A stretch of 64,000 nucleotides of DNA from Fibrobacter sp. GTDB taxonomy: Bacteria > Fibrobacterota > Fibrobacteria > Fibrobacterales > Fibrobacteraceae. The stretch lies in NCBI GenBank assembly GCA_017412605.1, contig JAFPWY010000004.1:310001-374000 (forward strand). Direction: 5' to 3'. Position 1 is the first letter of the stretch; every line of letters begins with the position of its first letter. Under the pieces are notes generated by a model. The model was not told the DNA's origin. It ran no database searches and was given only the letters and a program-made list of their open reading frames with translations. Made by a program: the position numbers and the translations under genes. Of this stretch, positions 16,412 through 26,700 are shown in pieces.

Positions 16412-16912
16412 ATGGCGATGCGTTCTATATTCATTGCATTATTTTTGACCTTGGCGGCCTATGCCCAGGAACCTCCTGCTTACTACAGCACACAGCAAGA
16501 CACCGTTCCTGTCGAATACGTAAAGAAGATTGATTCCTATACAAAATCGGGAGAACGTCTAAGCAACGCAGGGACAGGATTTTTCATTGGCGGCGGGGCC
16601 TTAATTGTCTTGGCGGCTGCCGAAGTTATTCACTATTCGGTAAAAACGGAAAAAAAGAAAGACACCGAAGAGTATGACGTCGTTGAAGGGGATCACGGTG
16701 CTCTCGCTCTTATCGCCCTAGCAGGGGTCGGATGCATTCTTGGTGGAACCATTTTTAAAGTATCTAGCTACAAGAAAAAGAATCGTGCGGAATACTACAA
16801 AGAGCAACTTAAAAAGCACCAAAAAGCGAATCAATCCGTAAGTCTGGAAATCTTGCCGACCTACAATCCCATCCGCCAGGCTTTCGGCGGGAATCTGTTG
16901 TTCGATTTCTAG
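16412..16912 (+). CDS. Tandem membrane-protein family, copy 1 (divergent)
   Basis: This 166-residue product starts at ATG 16412 with GGAG nine nt upstream. It has a signal peptide ending Ala-Tyr-Ala-Gln and a short polar region. Two hydrophobic segments (about 55-72 and 98-115) flank a charged loop, and the C-terminal Lys-rich part ends NLLFDF. It lacks the ATG-to-linker block Met-Asp-Thr-Thr-Phe and the Gln/Pro linker of copies 2-5, yet keeps Asp-Ser-Tyr-Thr-Lys-Ser-Gly and the final aromatic-x-Phe. The aromatic last residue is typical of outer-membrane insertion signals, but a barrel is not evident. Function unknown. Confidence 0.7.
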   Translation: MAMRSIFIALFLTLAAYAQEPPAYYSTQQDTVPVEYVKKIDSYTKSGERLSNAGTGFFIGGGALIVLAAAEVIHYSVKTEKKKDTEEYDVVEGDHGALALIALAGVGCILGGTIFKVSSYKKKNRAEYYKEQLKKHQKANQSVSLEILPTYNPIRQAFGGNLLFDF

Positions 16913-17088
16913 TTTTTTGGAATTTCACGGAGACGCAAGCCGTCTTTAATGCATTTTTTTATTGAAGGAATCACAAAAAAACAACTTTTCATTCCGAAAT
17001 AAACCATTTTTGTGAATTTCGGTTTATTTTTCCATATGTAATTTGTTTCAAATTCTTTGGCGGGAATCTGTTATTGGAGTTTTAGGCT

Positions 17089-17700
17089 ATGGCGATGCGT
17101 TCTATATTCATTGCATTATTTTTGACCTTGACCGTTTTTGCCCAGGAAATGGACACGACGTTTTTCGTGAACGAGCAGGGACAGACCATCGGGATTATCC
17201 ACGCAAAAGGAACGGCACCTACGTTACCCCAAGCAGCGCCGACCACGGCTCCCGCCACAAATCCATTTGCCATCGACAGCACAACCTATTATCAGAACCT
17301 AATCGAAAAGAACACGAAACAAGGCGATTCTAGAAGAAACATCGGAAAAAAAATGATGCTCAGCGGTGGAATTGGATCTGCGATAGGAGGATTCATCATG
17401 CTTGCGGGGCTGATGCAAATACCACTTTGCGATGACGATGATGACGGGTGTGAAGCCAGCAACACAGCCACTGCGCTTTTCTCTGTAGGTTATATATTGG
17501 CGTTAGACGGCGTAATTGCATTTACCACAGGCTTGGTACTCAAAATAAATGGCAACTCTAAACTGCGCTGGGCAAACCGTTATAGAAATTTCCTCAATCA
17601 ATATAACCTCAGGAAACAATATTCCCTAAAAATGCAGATTTCCCCCATAGTCAACCCTTACAACGGGTCTCTCGGCAGTAGGTTATCCCTGAATTTTTAA
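17089..17700 (+). CDS. Tandem membrane-protein family, copy 2
   Basis: This 203-residue product has a signal peptide nearly identical to that of copy 1 (MAMRSIFIALFLTL), including the DNA upstream. From residue 22 it matches copies 3-5: QEMDTTFFVNEQGQTIGI, then an Ala/Pro/Thr linker in place of the Gln/Pro one. A Ser/Tyr-Tyr-Gln helix follows, then two hydrophobic segments with a Gly-rich GGIGSAIGG and an acidic Cys-containing loop (CDDDDDGC). The conserved tail YSLKMQISPIVNPYN ends in Phe. This copy looks like a mosaic of the copy 1 leader and the copy 3-5 body. Confidence 0.75.
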   Translation: MAMRSIFIALFLTLTVFAQEMDTTFFVNEQGQTIGIIHAKGTAPTLPQAAPTTAPATNPFAIDSTTYYQNLIEKNTKQGDSRRNIGKKMMLSGGIGSAIGGFIMLAGLMQIPLCDDDDDGCEASNTATALFSVGYILALDGVIAFTTGLVLKINGNSKLRWANRYRNFLNQYNLRKQYSLKMQISPIVNPYNGSLGSRLSLNF

Positions 17701-17803
17701 CCTTTAATCTATTCGTCAATCGCAGCGGGCTTTTCTTACCGATATGTTATTTTTTCCATATTCGACATTCCCATTTTCAAGAAAATAATTTAATTTTTCT
17801 TAC

Positions 17804-18439
17804 ATGAAACAAATTATTCTTTCTATCGTGTTTTTTGGAGTACTCTTGGCAAACGCCCAGGAAATGGATACAACCTTCGTGGTAAATGAACAAGGACAGA
17901 CCATCGGAGTTATCCACGAAAAAGGAACCGTTCCCGTCATTCCCCAGCAGCAACAGACAAACGATCAAATACAGGTTCCCCCTGCACAGCAAGCTAATCC
18001 GGCTTTCGGTTACGACAGTACAGAATTCTACATGGGCATGATCAACAAATATACTGAATCCGGAAACAAAACCCGCAGAATCGGTAAAGGCATGATGCTC
18101 GGCGGCGGAATCGGAGCCGGGCTCGGTCTCATCTTATTTGCCATTGGAGCACAAGAAGGAAGTTGCGATACGGACGCCTATGGAAATGAAACGTGCCAGG
18201 TAAAAAGCGACGGTCTTGCCGCTACAGGCGTAATCGTTATGATCACGGGTGCCTCAGTATTCGGTGCCGGCACCATCGTCAAACTTATCGGCAGTTCCAA
18301 AATACGCAGGGCCATCCGCTATGAAGACAGACTCCAGAAGTACAAAATGAAGCAGCAGTACTCTATGAAGTTGCGTTTCGATCCGCTTATTGACCCCATC
18401 AACAAGAAAGCCGGTGCAAACCTGGCCATGGAATTCTAG
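17804..18439 (+). CDS. Tandem membrane-protein family, copy 3
   Basis: 211 residues. The signal peptide MKQIILSIVFFGVLLANA precedes the family block QEMDTTFVVNEQGQTIGVIH and EKGTVPVIPQQQ. A Gln-rich linker to about residue 65 and the segment YDSTEFYMGMINKYTESGNK follow. Two hydrophobic segments then flank a loop with a Cys pair (GSCDTDAYGNETCQ). The ending KAGANLAMEF is shared with copy 4. There is no Shine-Dalgarno before ATG 17804; TAATTT-N7-ATG could be a leaderless start, or the gene may be read from an upstream transcript. Confidence 0.75.
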   Translation: MKQIILSIVFFGVLLANAQEMDTTFVVNEQGQTIGVIHEKGTVPVIPQQQQTNDQIQVPPAQQANPAFGYDSTEFYMGMINKYTESGNKTRRIGKGMMLGGGIGAGLGLILFAIGAQEGSCDTDAYGNETCQVKSDGLAATGVIVMITGASVFGAGTIVKLIGSSKIRRAIRYEDRLQKYKMKQQYSMKLRFDPLIDPINKKAGANLAMEF

Positions 18440-18468
18440 ACTCCCCACACAAAAAAAGAAGGCTTCCT

Positions 18469-19119
18469 ATGAAACACCTCATTCTTTTTCTCGCAATTTT
18501 CGGAGTGATCCTGGCTAATGCCCAGGAGATGGACACGACGTTTGTCGTGAACGAACAGGGCCAGACCATCGGGGTTATCCACGAAAAGGGTACCGTCCCC
18601 GTCATTCCCCAGCAACAGCCCATGCCGCAACCGCAGATGCAGCCGCAGATGCAGCCGCAGCCGCAAATGCAATACCAGGCGAACCCCGCATTTGACATCG
18701 ACAGCACCAGCTTCTACCAGAGCCAAATCGAAAGATATACGCATTCTGGGAACAAGCTCAACAGGGCAGGTATCGGCATGATGATTGGTGGCGGCATCGG
18801 TACGGCAGTCGGCCTTGGCATGTTTATCGTAGGAATGGATGATGCCAATTGCGAAGAAACATACGCAAACAACTACGAATGTGACGGCAACGCCTTGAAC
18901 GTGGGGGGCTATATCCTCATGACAGCAGGAGTCGCCGTATTCACCACCGGTTTAGTTCTCAAGATTGTCGGCGGTTCTAAAATTCGCAGGGCAAACCGCT
19001 ACCAGGAAAGCCTGACAAATTACCAGATGAGACGGCAATATTCCTTGAAAATGCGTCTTGACCCGACAATCAACCTTGTTAAGAACAAGGTCGGTGCTAG
19101 ACTGGCCATGGAATTCTAA
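18469..19119 (+). CDS. Tandem membrane-protein family, copy 4
   Basis: 216 residues, starting at ATG 18469 with AAGAAGG upstream and 29 nt after copy 3. The linker is the longest of the family, with a Met-Gln-Pro-Gln repeat (PQPQMQPQMQPQPQMQ) at about 47-64. It keeps the DSTSFYQSQIERYTHSGNK block, the Gly-rich GGGIGTAVGLGMFIVGM first hydrophobic segment, a Cys pair in the loop, GLVLKIVGGSKIRRANRYQ, and the ending RLAMEF. Copies 3 and 4 are the closest pair. Confidence 0.75.
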   Translation: MKHLILFLAIFGVILANAQEMDTTFVVNEQGQTIGVIHEKGTVPVIPQQQPMPQPQMQPQMQPQPQMQYQANPAFDIDSTSFYQSQIERYTHSGNKLNRAGIGMMIGGGIGTAVGLGMFIVGMDDANCEETYANNYECDGNALNVGGYILMTAGVAVFTTGLVLKIVGGSKIRRANRYQESLTNYQMRRQYSLKMRLDPTINLVKNKVGARLAMEF

Positions 19120-19140
19120 AAAAAAGTTATTTTTCTTTGT

Positions 19141-19776
19141 ATGAAAAACATAATTCTTTTTCTTGCATTCTTTGGAGTACTCCTGGCAAACGCCCAGGAG
19201 ATGGACACAACCTTTGTTATCAATGAACAGGGGCAGACCGTCGGGATTATCCACGAAAAGGGAACCGTCCCCGTAATCCCGCAGCAACAATACCCTGCAC
19301 AGCAAATGCAACCGCAGCAATTGCCGCCTCAAATGAACCCGGCATTCGCCTTCGACAGTACTGTATACTACCAGAGCATCATCGACAACTACATCACCTC
19401 CGGCAACAAGCTTCGCAAAGCCGGTAACGGCATGATGATTGGTGGCGGTATCGGTACCGGTGTCGGTTTATTCATGTTCCTCATCGGCATGTCTCAAATA
19501 GAAACCTGCGACGATTATGATGACAATGGCTGCGACGATGACGGAGCCGTAATGCTCGTAGCCGGTTACCTCGGAATGCTTGTTGGTATTCCCGTATTCG
19601 CCACAGGCCTCACGCTCAAGATTTTCGGTGGAGCGAAACTCCGCAAGGCTGACCGCTACAATGGCATTCTCGCAAGGTACCAGATGCGCCGTCAATACTC
19701 CCTGAAGTTGCGTGCGGCACCGCAATTCAACCCCGTCAACAATAGTCTTGGCGGAAAACTGGCATTAGACTTCTAA
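19141..19776 (+). CDS. Tandem membrane-protein family, copy 5
   Basis: This 211-residue product begins at ATG 19141, 21 nt after copy 4, without a Shine-Dalgarno; the sequence TATTTT lies 7 nt before the ATG. The block is QEMDTTFVINEQGQTVGIIH, followed by a linker rich in Gln and Pro. The loop between the hydrophobic segments is very acidic (CDDYDDNGCDDDG) with a Cys pair, and the ending is KLALDF. Copies 2-5 share the Gly-x-Ile-His-Glu/Ala-Lys-Gly-Thr string. The next gene starts 5 nt later. Confidence 0.75.
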   Translation: MKNIILFLAFFGVLLANAQEMDTTFVINEQGQTVGIIHEKGTVPVIPQQQYPAQQMQPQQLPPQMNPAFAFDSTVYYQSIIDNYITSGNKLRKAGNGMMIGGGIGTGVGLFMFLIGMSQIETCDDYDDNGCDDDGAVMLVAGYLGMLVGIPVFATGLTLKIFGGAKLRKADRYNGILARYQMRRQYSLKLRAAPQFNPVNNSLGGKLALDF

Positions 19777-19781
19777 AGACT

Positions 19782-20129
19782 ATGTCCATCGCAGAACTGG
19801 CAAAAAGCTTTCATGCCGAACATCGCGGAAACTGCGCGATGTCGGTGGCTTTTGCCTTTGCCCGTGCAAGCGGGAAGTCCGAAAAGGAAGCACTGGAATC
19901 TGCCGAGATGTTCCGCAACTTTGGTGGAGGTCGCGCCCCCAACGGAACCTGCGGTGCGCTCTACGCCGCCAAGATGATGCAGCCGGACCATTCCGAAGCA
20001 CTAGAAGATTATTTCAGGCGCGGAGCCAAGAACTGCACCCTTTGCAAGGAAATCCGCCCCAATGCGGTAATTCCCTGCAACCGTTGCGTCGAGATCGCCG
20101 GCGAGGCGCTCGATTTCCTGTCAAAATAG
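19782..20129 (+). CDS. C_GCAxxG_C_C family putative redox protein
   Basis: Member of a small-protein family with conserved Cys residues, thought to be redox active or to bind a metal. The product is 115 residues. The signature GRAPNGTCGALYAA carries the C-G-A/C-x-x motif, and CTLCKEIRPN...CNRC supplies the trailing Cys pairs. The N-terminal half is helical (SVAFAFARASG). It starts 5 nt after the last membrane-protein copy, so it is probably on the same transcript, but a functional link is unproven. Confidence 0.82.
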   Translation: MSIAELAKSFHAEHRGNCAMSVAFAFARASGKSEKEALESAEMFRNFGGGRAPNGTCGALYAAKMMQPDHSEALEDYFRRGAKNCTLCKEIRPNAVIPCNRCVEIAGEALDFLSK

Positions 20130-20154
20130 GAACCCGCCAGAAGGCATCCAGCCC

Positions 20155-20703
20155 ATGATTCTGAAACCGAACCCCGTATGGACAAAAGGCCAGACAGCCC
20201 CCCTGCCGGCCGTACTTGCAAACACCGCAATCAGCAAGGAATATTTCCTTGTAGAATTCACTGTCGAAGAACCCATCGAATGCTTCAGGGCCGAAGTCAC
20301 CGAAAACAACGGACGCAGCTGGGAAGACTCCTGCGTCGAAGTGTTCGTACAAGACCCGAGCGGTTCCGGCGAATACTTTAACTTCGAAACCACAAGTCGC
20401 GGTTTTATGCTTGCAGCGCGCGGCATGGACCGCGAGCACAGGCAACAGCTCCCGACAGCAACCATCGACAAGATCCGCCGTACAAAGCAGACGGCCAGCG
20501 TCGTGGGAAACCTGGTTTGCTGGGGTATGTCCATAGAGATTCCCGCCGAAATTTTCGGCATTCCCAGTTTTGACGGAATCCGGCTTCGCGGAAACCTCTA
20601 CAAGTGCGCCGACAAGGCAAAAATGCCGCACTACTTGAGCGCCTTCCCCATAGAAACGGAAAGGCCGGATTTTCACCGGCCTGAATTCTTCCAAGAATTT
20701 TAG
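20155..20703 (+). CDS. Carbohydrate-binding family 9-like protein
   Basis: This 182-residue single-domain protein matches the CBM9-like/DOMON-type family. The conserved order is GRSWEDSCVEVFVQD, then YFNFETTSRGFML, RLRGNLYKCADK, and a closing PDFHRPEFFQ. There is no signal peptide, so it may act in the cytoplasm, or export may be by another route. The family is often found beside sugar-processing genes, but the neighbour here is the redox protein 25 nt upstream. It ends 8 nt before the convergent giant gene. The last 50 nt hold a GGCCGGATTTTCACCGGCC hairpin inside the coding region that may also end transcription. Confidence 0.85.
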   Translation: MILKPNPVWTKGQTAPLPAVLANTAISKEYFLVEFTVEEPIECFRAEVTENNGRSWEDSCVEVFVQDPSGSGEYFNFETTSRGFMLAARGMDREHRQQLPTATIDKIRRTKQTASVVGNLVCWGMSIEIPAEIFGIPSFDGIRLRGNLYKCADKAKMPHYLSAFPIETERPDFHRPEFFQEF

Positions 20704-20711
20704 AAAGGGTC

Positions 20712-23700
20712 CTATTCTTCCCTTCTCATATATCCTGTCTTCAGGATCCGATATTCGGTGTGGCCGTCCTTGAACGTAAAGTCGATGCGCCAGATATACA
20801 CACCGGTACCGACTTTCCTGTCCTTGTCGGAGCGGTGATTCCAGCTCAGGTAGCCGACTTTTGCACGATTCTTGTCGTTGCCGCGAATCTTCGACTCCAT
20901 CTCGCCATCATAGCCGAACTTCTGTTTCATGTTCGTGACGACGTTGGCCAGGTTGTCGTAGATATAGATGTTCGCCTCGTACGGTGCGACCGACGCAATC
21001 TTGATGACCGTTAGGCTGTCCGGCACCTCTTCCCAGGAATCACCACCCTTTGGAATCCACTTCGGATTCTTGCCGATACCATGCACCGGCTGCAGAGCCG
21101 CAACTTCGTAAAGATAGACGGTCTCGTCACGACCTTCGACCTTCACGCCACCGCGGCCCATGGAATTGCCTTCGCTGTCGACGTAGGAGGCCTTGGGGTT
21201 AGTCATGATGCAATTGTCCTTCATGATGGCGTAATCCGCCAACACGAACTTCCAGACAAGACCGGCAGAATCGACAACCGGGGCGAAGTTCGTACGGATC
21301 GGATAAGTCACCGTATCGCCGCACTGCTTAGAATAGCGGAACAGGTCCTTCCAGGCAGAAGCCTTGCCGACATTCTTGATGCTTTCCGACATCGTAATTT
21401 CCAGCGTATCCGGTGCAACGTCATCCGAGGCGTCCAGGTATTCCTCCATCGAAATCTGACCGGGGCGCTTTACCGCCTTCACCGGAACGGCACCCACCCT
21501 GTCGACAAGCAAAGCCTTCTGCGAGAATTCGGACTCGTCCTTGGTCACGCGCAGGTACGGCGGCGCCGAGGTATCCGGGGCAGTCAGGCCGTACTTGAAC
21601 GCCTTGCGGACGCGGGCCTCGACCCAGGTGGAATCCCCGACAACACGGATCTTCTTCGAATCAACATCGGTCCAGGCGCCCTGAGCGACATTCCAGAACA
21701 CCGTATCGATGCTTGCGATTTTCTTCTTCAGAGCTTTCTTGAAGTGGATGCGGACGGAATCGGCCTTGCCATCCAAATCCCTGTCGTAGATTTCGGCGAT
21801 GTCGGCAGGAACGTATTTCGTATAGACCACAAGCGAGTCGCGCTTCTTGAGCTTGGACTTGTCCGACTTGATTCCGCCCTGAATGACCACGCGGTTGAAT
21901 GTCGTATCCAGGTTAAGTACGGCATCTAGATGGGAGTCTACCAAGGATGCGGAATCTTCCACAAAATAGAAACTGCCCTTGTAAACATACTGCTTGGAGT
22001 AAACACCTGATTCAACAACTTTCACGCGGAGTGTGTCGCCCTGGTCCGTAAACAGATTCAACTTCAGCGTATCTGCGACATACAGAGACGGGCTGGGCGC
22101 CTGTATCTTGAGGCAGAATTTCGTCGAGGTAGAAGTCTGCACGGAATCCAGATCCGTCTTGCAATTGGCATCCATGAACCGGTATTCGGTCTTGACGTCG
22201 TCCGCAAAAATCACCGTATCGCGAACGGTAGTGCCGTATAGCGGATCCTTGTATGTCGCCACCATCGTATCGGCCGCTGCACAAGAGATCTTTCCGTCGT
22301 TCTTCTTCACACCGTACTCGTTCTTCTCCAGAGCCTTCTTCGATTCATAGTAACCATTACTCACTTCCAGCAGTTTCAGGTTGTTTTCTACGTCGCCGGA
22401 GACAAGGCAGGAAAGGCTTGCCGTTACCGTATCGGTATCCATCGAGAAACTTTCCGTTATGACGGCGAGCTTAATTTTGCTCGTCAGGCGTGTAATCTGT
22501 TCGCCATCCTTTTCGCCATTCTTTATCCAGATGCTGTCCGGCACATCCTCGGCAGCCAAGCTGGTGTCCCTACAGGCAAGGGCCGTGTTGTTCGAGAAGG
22601 TTTCCCAGCGGACAGAAACACCCTTGCCATCGATGGCGCGCACATAGAACTCGACTCCATCCGGCCTCATAACCGACGGCTGGATAGAAACGCTCCAGAC
22701 GTTGCCCTTCTTGGATTCGCGGGACATCTTCTTCTCCTTGAAGACGACCGAGCCAACAGGCCTGTAGTACAGCTTTGCACTGGCAATGTCGTCGGCATCC
22801 TTGATTTCGAACGAGAACAAGCCCTCCCCTTCGAGCGTATCGACGCAGTCCACTTCTTTATACTTGACCTTGGGGGCCTCGTTGCCAATCGGAATCGTAT
22901 ACGGTTCGTTGGAAGGCGTCGGAACCTGTGGCGACTTTCCGACCATGCCGGACGCGTTCATTGCGATTACATAGAAATCAAGACCCGGATATACGACATT
23001 CGAATCTGTCACCACAAATTTCCACAAGCTGTCCTTCACATGGACCATCGGGTGAGCAGTATAGGTCTTGGACGTATTCGGGGAGGAAGTGCGCGAATAG
23101 AGCGTTACCGAGGCGATGGAATCCTGGGAAGTCACATACACGCTAATGGTGATAGAATCCCCCTCACGCTGCTTCACGCCAATCAGCTTCTTGGTGTCCT
23201 TGGTCAGCGTAATCACGGGAGGCATTGCGTCTTCGTTCCAGTACGCCGTGTCGGAAGCCGTCTTGTTGAGGAACTTCGTCTTGACGATAACCTGGTGTTC
23301 GTCCCCATCAATAGTCGTATCCGGAGATTCGTAGCAGATGGTGTACTTCGACTGGATATTGTTCCTGATCGATATGTAGATGGCTGCCAACTGGTCTGCC
23401 GAAGGAGCAAAGGTATAAGAACCGCCCGTAGCATCCGACATGGTCTTGAGCGGATCCGTGTTATTTGCACCAACAGCAACCGAGTGAATCACCGTATTCA
23501 AACTCTTTGCATAATCGATGACATTCTGCGAAGTGAACGCGTTGCCACCATCGGCACCGTCCGAGAACACGATGACCGCAGTCGGATTCGTTTCGCCTAC
23601 AATCTGCTCCAAGCCAGTATAGGTACCATCACGAATGTTTGTATTGCCGTAAGCACCCAACCGTTCAACCGCTGCGAGTAACGAATCCTTGTCCGAGGTC

Positions 23701-26700
23701 ATCGTCTGGTGAATATTCGTCTTGCCGTCACCGATAAAACCGACAATCGCCGCCCGGTCAAACTGAGACATTTCGTAGATGAACTGCCGTATAGATTGCT
23801 TCGCCTGATTTATACGGATCTGGCCATACGATTCCGCGCCCATGGAACCGCTTTCGTCCACAACAATGGCAACCGAGACGCCAGTGGTGTTCTCTACAGA
23901 CGACACTTGGAGGGGAAGCCCCTTCTTGTCTTGGAACAGCACGAAGTCGGAAGAATCAAGACCAGCGATGGACCTGTCCGTATTCTTGTCCTTCACGGTT
24001 ACGTCAACGCAAATTCCCGGGAAACTGCCCAAATCCAGATTCGTAATACTCACTTCCGGTTCCGTCGAAAGGTCAAGCGTATAGGTCGCCATGATTTCGC
24101 AAGCGGAAGTAATCGGTTTGACTCGTATGTTTTTGCTTGTCGAATCGCTGATTGTCATTTTACCGGAAACCTTGACCCACCTGTCAAAGACATATCCGCC
24201 ATAGGGAATGACGCTTATCGCGGTATCCGAGCCCGGGAAAACACCCACATTACCAATCGGGTTGACACGGCCCTTCGCATCCGAAGTAACCGTCAGCACA
24301 TACGGGGTTACAATCTGGATTGTAAAATCCTTGTCCAAAATTTCTGTCTTGACGGAATCAACTAGAGCCCAGTAGAGTTTCTTTTTCGGCTCGCCCCTGA
24401 ACAAGAAAATCGAAGAGGTTCCCTGCACCGGAGATGGCGCAACAGAATCAACTCCCACAGAAAGGAAAGACGTATCCGTTCCGAATTCATACCATTTCGC
24501 AGACATTCCGTCAGTGGATTCTATATGAATCATATACCACGCCGTATCGGGAGGAGTCCACGTAAAGTACACCGTATTTCCGGTCACGTCACTATAATAA
24601 TGTGTAACGTAGTTGAACGTCTTTTTCGACTTCGACAGCGAATGGATAGAGCCTTTCTTGAAATGGGCTATAACCCCGGACTGTTTCTTTATCGAAGCCA
24701 TGGTGAAAGGCGCGTTCTTGTCGTCTATTGTCGCCGAACCAGAAATCAAATCCCAGGAATCGAAACGGTAACCAGAATCGGCAACAGCCTTGATTGGATA
24801 TTTCGGCCCAATCCAGGCAGGATCGTACACAACAGGCGACACGGTACCGTTGGTATCCGCAGTCAAGGTAAGAGTAGCCCTCGACTGCGCATAGCTTATC
24901 CAGAACGTTCTTGAAGTATCCGCAGAATTTGCCGGGAAAACCCACACGTATATGGTTGAATCTTTTGCCAGCCACGCCGAATCCGCAGCCACATTCCCGT
25001 TCCGATAAGCTTGGTAAGTAGAGAACGCACTATCGGCAGACCTGTAATAGGAGAAATTCCTAGTATTTACCCACGACGTGACAAAGACATAGGCACCCGT
25101 ATCCGGAGCGACAAACTTGAACTTCACTCCCTTTGTCGGATTTTCCACATAATAGTATTCTTCTGCCGTATACGCCGTCGGGGTTGCCGTAATCGGATAG
25201 AACGTCCCCGAACGGAACACAGCACGAACCTTGCAATCTCCGCCCAAAACAACCCGCGTCGTCCTCTGGGTGGAATCGATAAAGGTGCATTTTCCGGAAG
25301 CCTTCTCCCAGTGATCAAACCTCTGGTCTGCATTCGCGGTAGCGGCAATCGTTAGCGTATCCCCGGCGATATGGGTTGAATCATAATTGGCAGTGGTCCC
25401 GTTCACGTAGACATAGCCACCACCCAAGGTATCCGAACGGAGCTTGGCCGTCTTTTCGACCTTGACTCGGATGGAATCCTTCAAGTACATATTGTCATAG
25501 GGCAAGAACAGGTAATAGCGAGAAGTGTTCGCAGCCGCCACATCAAAAAGGACACGCACTTCGGTTTTCCCTTCATAGGACGTAATGGTATGAGAAACAA
25601 GCGTGCCACCAGTGAAGGTTGAATCATCCAAGAAGTCCACATGATACCAGGGTTTGTCCGACTGCATCACGAGCATGTACAAACCAGCACTCTTCGCCGT
25701 ATGCACGCCCCTGATGCCATAACGCCCTGTCAACTGCGTACCGTTTCCAAAGTACGAGAATTCGGAGAACTTATCCGTCAGCGTGTAAACCTTCCCCTTC
25801 CTTTTTTTCACAACGACATTCACCGAATCGGACGACGGAACGAATATGGTAGAAATCAAGGAGGAATCCTTAAACTTGCCTTTGCCATAATCCAGTTTCC
25901 AGCAGACAAAGGCATAACCGGTATCTATAGTCGTCGTCACAGGGAGAGAATCCCCGTAGGCAATGGTATCGGGCTTTGTCTTCCCCTCGACATTTACGAT
26001 AGACGCACGGACCGCAAATACGGCAATCGAATCGTCATAGGAATTGGCGTTCGACGCATTAATCCGGAAGAAGTGCTCCTCGCCCTTTTTGGAAGGATCC
26101 ACGACAAAATTCCGAATTTGGGCATTGTTCCCAATCCCCAAATTATACGGGGCCTTGGCGAGTACGGAATCTAGGCCATAATTGTAGGTGGAAAAGAAGG
26201 AATCCAATCCATAGTTATAATAATTACCATTAAAGTAAGAACCATTCGCCAACTTGGTCTTGGCTCGGATGAGGTAAAGTGCCGTATTCGGAGCGACGTA
26301 GCGGAAACGGAGTCCGGCAGAAGGGCCCATTTCGTAATAGTCCTTGTTTGCCGAGTAGTACTTTTCCTTCGTGGTAATGTCAATCAAGTTCGCAGAATCG
26401 CACCGCAGTTTAAGCTTGAGGTCACTATTTACCTTGAGGGTTATGGAACTCGGATAGTCCTGAGTAATCGTCCCATTGCCCTTCGTTATCTTGAAGCCCG
26501 CCGGCCTGTATCCCGGAACGGAATAGCCCAAGTATGTCACGGTTAGCCCCGCAGGTACGCTTTCGCTGGTGACCGCCGTGGAACACTGGGGCGATGCACT
26601 CGTAAGGGTCACCGTGTAGGACTTGAGCTTGGAATAAACCGCAGAGAACTCAAGAATCGAATCCTCATTGACCGTGGGCCTTACGATATAGAACATCGTA

